A DNA stretch of 64,000 nt. Origin: Phoenix dactylifera (taxonomy: Eukaryota > Streptophyta > Magnoliopsida > Arecales > Arecaceae). Every line of letters begins with the position of its first letter. The stretch's first letter is position 1. The stretch spans positions 13,476,318 through 13,540,317 of the forward strand of contig NC_052396.1 of NCBI RefSeq assembly GCF_009389715.1. The letters run 5' to 3'. Below, in pieces: positions 60,450 through 64,000 of this stretch. The notes under the pieces are model-generated. The model saw only the letters and a program-made list of their open reading frames with translations, did not search any database and was not told the origin of the DNA. The position numbers and the translations under genes were made by a program.

Positions 60450-60880
60450 ACTCATTTGGTTTACGGAAAAATGAGGAGAAAAAATGTGGCCAGTAAAAAA
60501 ACAAAGAAATACCTCTTATATGGTTGGAATTTTCAAATAAGAAAGATGGAAAAATAACATTTTCATGAAAATAAGTTTTTCATATTTCATGGAAAAAAAA
60601 ACCATAAGAGACATGAAAAAGCTATTTTTTACTAGTTGTAAATTGAAGTTTTTTTTTTCAAAAATATTCTTAAGCCATTAAAACTCAACGATAAAATTTT
60701 TTTCTTTATCAAGAATATAATAGGTATTTCATATAATTTTATTAAAAAAAATAGATGCTCAACTAAAAATAAGACTGAATATGTTACTTTTCTATAATTA
60801 ATTAAATATGCTAAAATTATTTTTTTATATATTATATTCTCAAAAAATATTTTTTTAAAAAAATATTTCAGTGGAGGGGA
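60450..60880. mobile_element. MITE family M, copy 3
   Basis: Opens ACTCATTTGGTTTACGG and follows the interior of copy 1 (CATTTTCATGAAAATAAG). The right terminus is decayed. Confidence 0.5.
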
Positions 60881-61858
60881 AAAAAAAAACGTGTTGCAGC
60901 ACGCAAACGTTCTACAATAACATACAGGTTCTTCCACCAATCATAGATACATGAACGTACGAGGAAGGCCCCCCATGATGCAAACGCGTCATTTCGGTGG
61001 TTGCTTCGCCGCAATGATCGCTTCCCCCATGTGAAGTAGCCGGTGGATTCAAAGCATCAATTTGCTTTGGAGCAATGCTTTCAGTATTACTTTATGCTTT
61101 GGCCCTGACAAAAAGAAAAAGAAAAAGGATAAATGGCCACAATCCCTCATGTTATGGACCTATGGTACCATTAAGCAAGATGATTACAAGCATGGATACT
61201 ATCCTGAATCAAGAGGACCACTTTCACAAATGTGAGCCACCTATTTTCATCACCAAAATAATAATAATAATAAATGCTTCAAACTTTGTCCACTTGTACC
61301 TCCATCTTATTGGAAATGCTTAAGATCATGTCTATGATTTGGATTAGATCTTGGGTCTAACATTGATTTGGCTGTTTAGTTATCAGGTTTTACTAGAAAG
61401 GATCATAATGAATGAATTTACAAAAAGGAAAAAAAATATTTAATTGAATTCTAGCAATACCTTTTTAGAAGAAAAATTTCCTCAAGAATATATTTTTATT
61501 TTCAGAAACTCTCTGAAAGATAATTTTATAACCAATAGTTTGTTTTTGATAGGGTATGATCAGTTAGTTATGAAAGAAAAAAAAATCAGACAACCATACA
61601 CCCTCATTAATTAGTGTCTAGTATATATATTTGTACAAAACTGACACATCTAAGCTCCAATATATAAATCAGTGGGGCATGAGCATGCAAGCCTCGTCGA
61701 CGTATTCTACATATCATGTGGGATGAAGCCGTCTTTACATTATTTAACATAAAATAACATTACTTGACGTAGTAGAATAGGAAGCCATGTTATAGTAAGC
61801 CTTTAGTTTTTATTTAGATGCATTTCTCACCATTAATCTAGCTGCCTTCATCATAGAT
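60881..61858. other. Intergenic before the second small gene
   Basis: AT-rich, short AAT repeat at about 61258-61271. No gene seen. Confidence 0.35.
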
Positions 61859-61898
61859 CTATGAGCTGACTCATGACATCTCTATATAAGCTGAAGTC
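61859..61898 (+). promoter_or_regulatory. Core promoter of second small gene
   Basis: CTATGAGCTGACTC and TATATAAGCTGAAGTCC, the counterpart of 57784-57830. The ATG is about 65 bases after the TATA box. Confidence 0.65.
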
Positions 61899-61951
61899 CC
61901 CAGAGACAAAGAGGCCATGCCATTACCTTCAAAGAAAAAGGAGAGGTGAAG

Positions 61952-62287
61952 ATGGAGATGGAGCCCAAAATAGCCAAGATAGATAAGTGGACCTGCCTCA
62001 AGACCATCGAAAAGCTTCATGGTGGGAGAATCATCTCCCAGGAGGAGGAGAAGGGAGTAGCAGTGCGTGTGAAGATTGTAGTTAGCAAGCAAGAGCTGAG
62101 AAAAATGGTTGCATCAATGAGCCAAAAAAATAGCAGTGCAGCCGATCATCGCAAGGCGGCGCCGCCGAGCTTGGAGCAGCTGCTGCATGTCCTTAGAAAG
62201 CGGCGCATGAAGGCGGCCGAGACCACGAAGGGCTGCCGGCCGGGGGACTGGAGGCCTGCACTCCACAGCATCCCTGAGGAGATTTGA
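61952..62287 (+). CDS. Small plant-specific protein, copy 2 (function unknown)
   Basis: 111 residues, one exon, paralogue of the gene 3.7 kb upstream. Shared parts: TIEKLHGGRIISQ, VRVKIVVSKQELRKMVAS, LEQLLHVLRKRRMKAAE and GCRPGDWRPALHSIPEE. It is shorter mainly in the N-terminal acidic region and in the loop before LEQLL. The start is the ATG at 61952; an earlier out-of-frame ATG (61917) opens a 10-codon frame that stops before it. Function unknown. Conservation of the Trp-Arg-Pro ... Ser-Ile-Pro-Glu-Glu tail in both copies suggests it matters for function. Confidence 0.8.
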   Translation: MEMEPKIAKIDKWTCLKTIEKLHGGRIISQEEEKGVAVRVKIVVSKQELRKMVASMSQKNSSAADHRKAAPPSLEQLLHVLRKRRMKAAETTKGCRPGDWRPALHSIPEEI

Positions 62288-63256
62288 TAGATCACCCCAG
62301 TCCTCCTTTAATTTGCAAGTTGGCTCTAACATGGAGTATTTTTGATCCATATCCATGTAGCTTAAATCCCAAGTTCTAGCTTCTAGGTTAGGTTCTCATG
62401 TATGTGACCTGGTGGAGAGAGGGACCTAATGGTTGCCATTCATAACTATATCCTCTCTCTGTAAAAAGAATTATTAATGTGGTTTTCTTCACCAAGCTAC
62501 TCTTTATGCACTTCTCATAGAGAAATTGAATTATTATATGGAAATTCTTGCTTAATTGTTACCATGAAATACTTATAATGCTATGATTGCTGTTCCACCT
62601 CTATTCAGTGCCAAAATTTTGCCTGCCACAAGATTTCTAGATTATTGCAAAGTAAAATAAAAAATGGTGGAGTAGAGACTAATTAATTCTTCTTCAAAGT
62701 ATTTTTGAGGAATAGAAGAGAAGACAAGTCTAAAATTATTTAAATACTATGGAGGGAAGGGAAGAGATTACCTCAACACCGAAGTTTAAGGACTGAGATT
62801 CCCAATCAACCTTGTAGTCAAATGTCTCCCACCTGATTTGATACCTTCTAAACAAAAAAAAAAGGTTCTAGTCATAACTTATTGTGATATTTTCATTATG
62901 TAAGCTGCAGGGCAGTTAGTATATGGGACCTGGGATAAAGCTTTTTATAAAAGTGATGAAAATAAAATTATGGTTTAAATTTATTATTATTACTCAACTC
63001 AAAGAAATCTAGTCAAAATTGGATTTGTGGGGTCAAACGTAGGCCATTATTACCCTAAATCCATCCAGTGACTTTACCAACTTGGCTATCTAAACTCATG
63101 TATTTTGATTAAACTCATGGATGAACAACAAATCTTGCTGCTATCTAATTTCATGTCCAAGATAATCATAACTTCTTTTTTTTTTTGGAGAATATCATTT
63201 CCATGCTAAAAAGCTTCCAAACAAGTTGAATCAGCGCTACCAATGCTTCTTCGTCC
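62288..63256. other. Intergenic with a possible SINE remnant
   Basis: About 62975-63095 reads, on the minus strand, as box-A-like TAGCCAAGTTGGTAAAG and a weak box B (CGTTTGACCCC), so it may be an old SINE. Nothing else recognised. A T run (63175-63186) lies before the PPR gene. Confidence 0.35.
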
Positions 63257-64000
63257 ATGTCCATCCCCCTCTCTTTCCACGACGCCCGGGCCCAACTCCT
63301 CTCCGCCCTCGACTCCCGCCCCGGCCCGCGGCGCCTCAAGCAAATCCTCGCCCGCGCCGTCGCCACCGGCCTCCTCCGCGACCCCTTCGTCTCCGCCCGC
63401 GCCGTCGCCGCCGCCGCCCCCTCCGACACCCCCCTCGCCCATCTCGCCTTCCGTGCCGCCTCCCCCCGCCCCTCCGCCTTCGCCTTCGCCGCCCTCATCC
63501 GAGCCCACTCCGCCGGCCCCTCTCCCGCCCTCGCCCTCCGCCTCTTCTCCGACATGCTCCGCGCCGGCCTCTATCCCGACAGTTTCTCCTTCCCCTTCCT
63601 CCTCCGCGCCTCCGCCCGCCTCCACGTCGACCCTTCCCCCGCCCACGCGATCGTCCTCCGCCACGGCCTCGCTCCCCACCCCCACGTCTCCACCTCCCTC
63701 CTCCGCTCCTACGCCACCCTCGGCCTCCTCGACGCCGCCCGGAGGGTGTTCGACGAAACGCCCCAGAGAACCACGGTCACCTGGAACGCCATCATCTCGT
63801 GCCACGCGAAGGCCGCGTCGCACGAGCGTGGCCTGTCGTTGTTCGTCGACATGCTGACCCATGGTGAGGCCCAGCCCAATTCGGACACTTTTGCGGGGGC
63901 CATCGCTTGCTGCGCGGGCGTGGGCGCGCTCGCCCACGGGCGGGCCGCACAAGCGCTCGCCACGCGCCGGCTCGGGGGCCGGCCCGCCGAGGTAGGGACT
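63257..64000 (+). CDS. Pentatricopeptide repeat protein, 5' part (runs off window)
   Basis: The frame is open from ATG at 63257 to the last base, 248 codons, with an in-frame stop at 63227-63229 just upstream. The start reads MSIPLSFHDARAQLLSALDS. Degenerate 35-residue repeats follow: FAFAALIRAHSAGPSPALAL, RLFSDMLRAGLYPDSFSFPF, STSLLRSYATLGLLDAARRV, FDETPQRTTVTWNAIISCHA, LFVDMLTHGEAQPNSDTFAG. The alternation of motif lengths and the VTWNAIIS wording indicate the PLS class, whose members edit or process organellar RNA. The first 70 residues are Arg/Ala/Ser-rich and could target an organelle. Very GC-rich, with strong C/G at third positions; the longer frames in the other phases are shadows of this one. 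The C-terminal domains (E/DYW) lie outside. Confidence 0.9.
   Translation, partial: MSIPLSFHDARAQLLSALDSRPGPRRLKQILARAVATGLLRDPFVSARAVAAAAPSDTPLAHLAFRAASPRPSAFAFAALIRAHSAGPSPALALRLFSDMLRAGLYPDSFSFPFLLRASARLHVDPSPAHAIVLRHGLAPHPHVSTSLLRSYATLGLLDAARRVFDETPQRTTVTWNAIISCHAKAASHERGLSLFVDMLTHGEAQPNSDTFAGAIACCAGVGALAHGRAAQALATRRLGGRPAEVGT

Noticed and set aside
63206-63952. Minus-strand and other-phase frames over the PPR region
   Set aside because: Gly/Glu- or Pro/Arg-rich translations produced by GC-rich codons; only the 63257 frame carries real motifs.

Overview
The window is plant nuclear DNA, most likely from a monocot of the palm type. It shows GT-AG introns, GC-rich coding exons in AT-rich surroundings, single-exon high-GC genes and a dense load of Copia, hAT, LINE, SINE, TRIM and MITE elements. 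The palm assignment is an inference from overall character, not from a search.

Layout. 1-5978: no intact gene; interspersed GGTACC-rich repeats, a 27-bp perfect hairpin and a decayed hAT-type fragment. 5979-11759: a complete young Ty1/copia element (TTAAG duplications, one 1302-codon polyprotein). It lies directly downstream, in transcription order, of exon 1 of a phospholipase D delta gene (12092-13051, minus). The remaining PLD exons were not found in the window. 14520-36650 (minus): a 14-exon gene rebuilt exon by exon here, encoding a 447-residue major facilitator protein of the tetracycline-resistance/hippocampus-abundant-transcript-like family. Its introns hold a 3.4-kb hAT element, a truncated LINE, a tiny TRIM and SINE remnants. 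37484-38768: probable solo Gypsy LTR with 81-bp tandem repeats. 40080-41201 (minus): intronless sterol methyltransferase 2. 43258-46571: a second hAT copy with an intact 674-residue transposase. 49602-50495 (minus): CDSP32, a chloroplast double thioredoxin. 51290-57170: repeats, SINEs and MITEs. 57885-58283 and 61952-62287 (plus): a duplicated pair of small plant-specific proteins sharing a core promoter. 63257-64000 (plus): the 5' part of a PPR gene that runs off the window.

The genes are ordinary unlinked plant genes and do not form one pathway. The most distinctive material is in the mobile elements: a Copia element with a 15-bp U5/primer-site complementarity and no tRNA-Met primer site at the usual place, a pair of hAT elements with identical 36-bp-spaced palindrome arrays at their ends, and a 0.5-kb TRIM with only 66 bp between its repeats.
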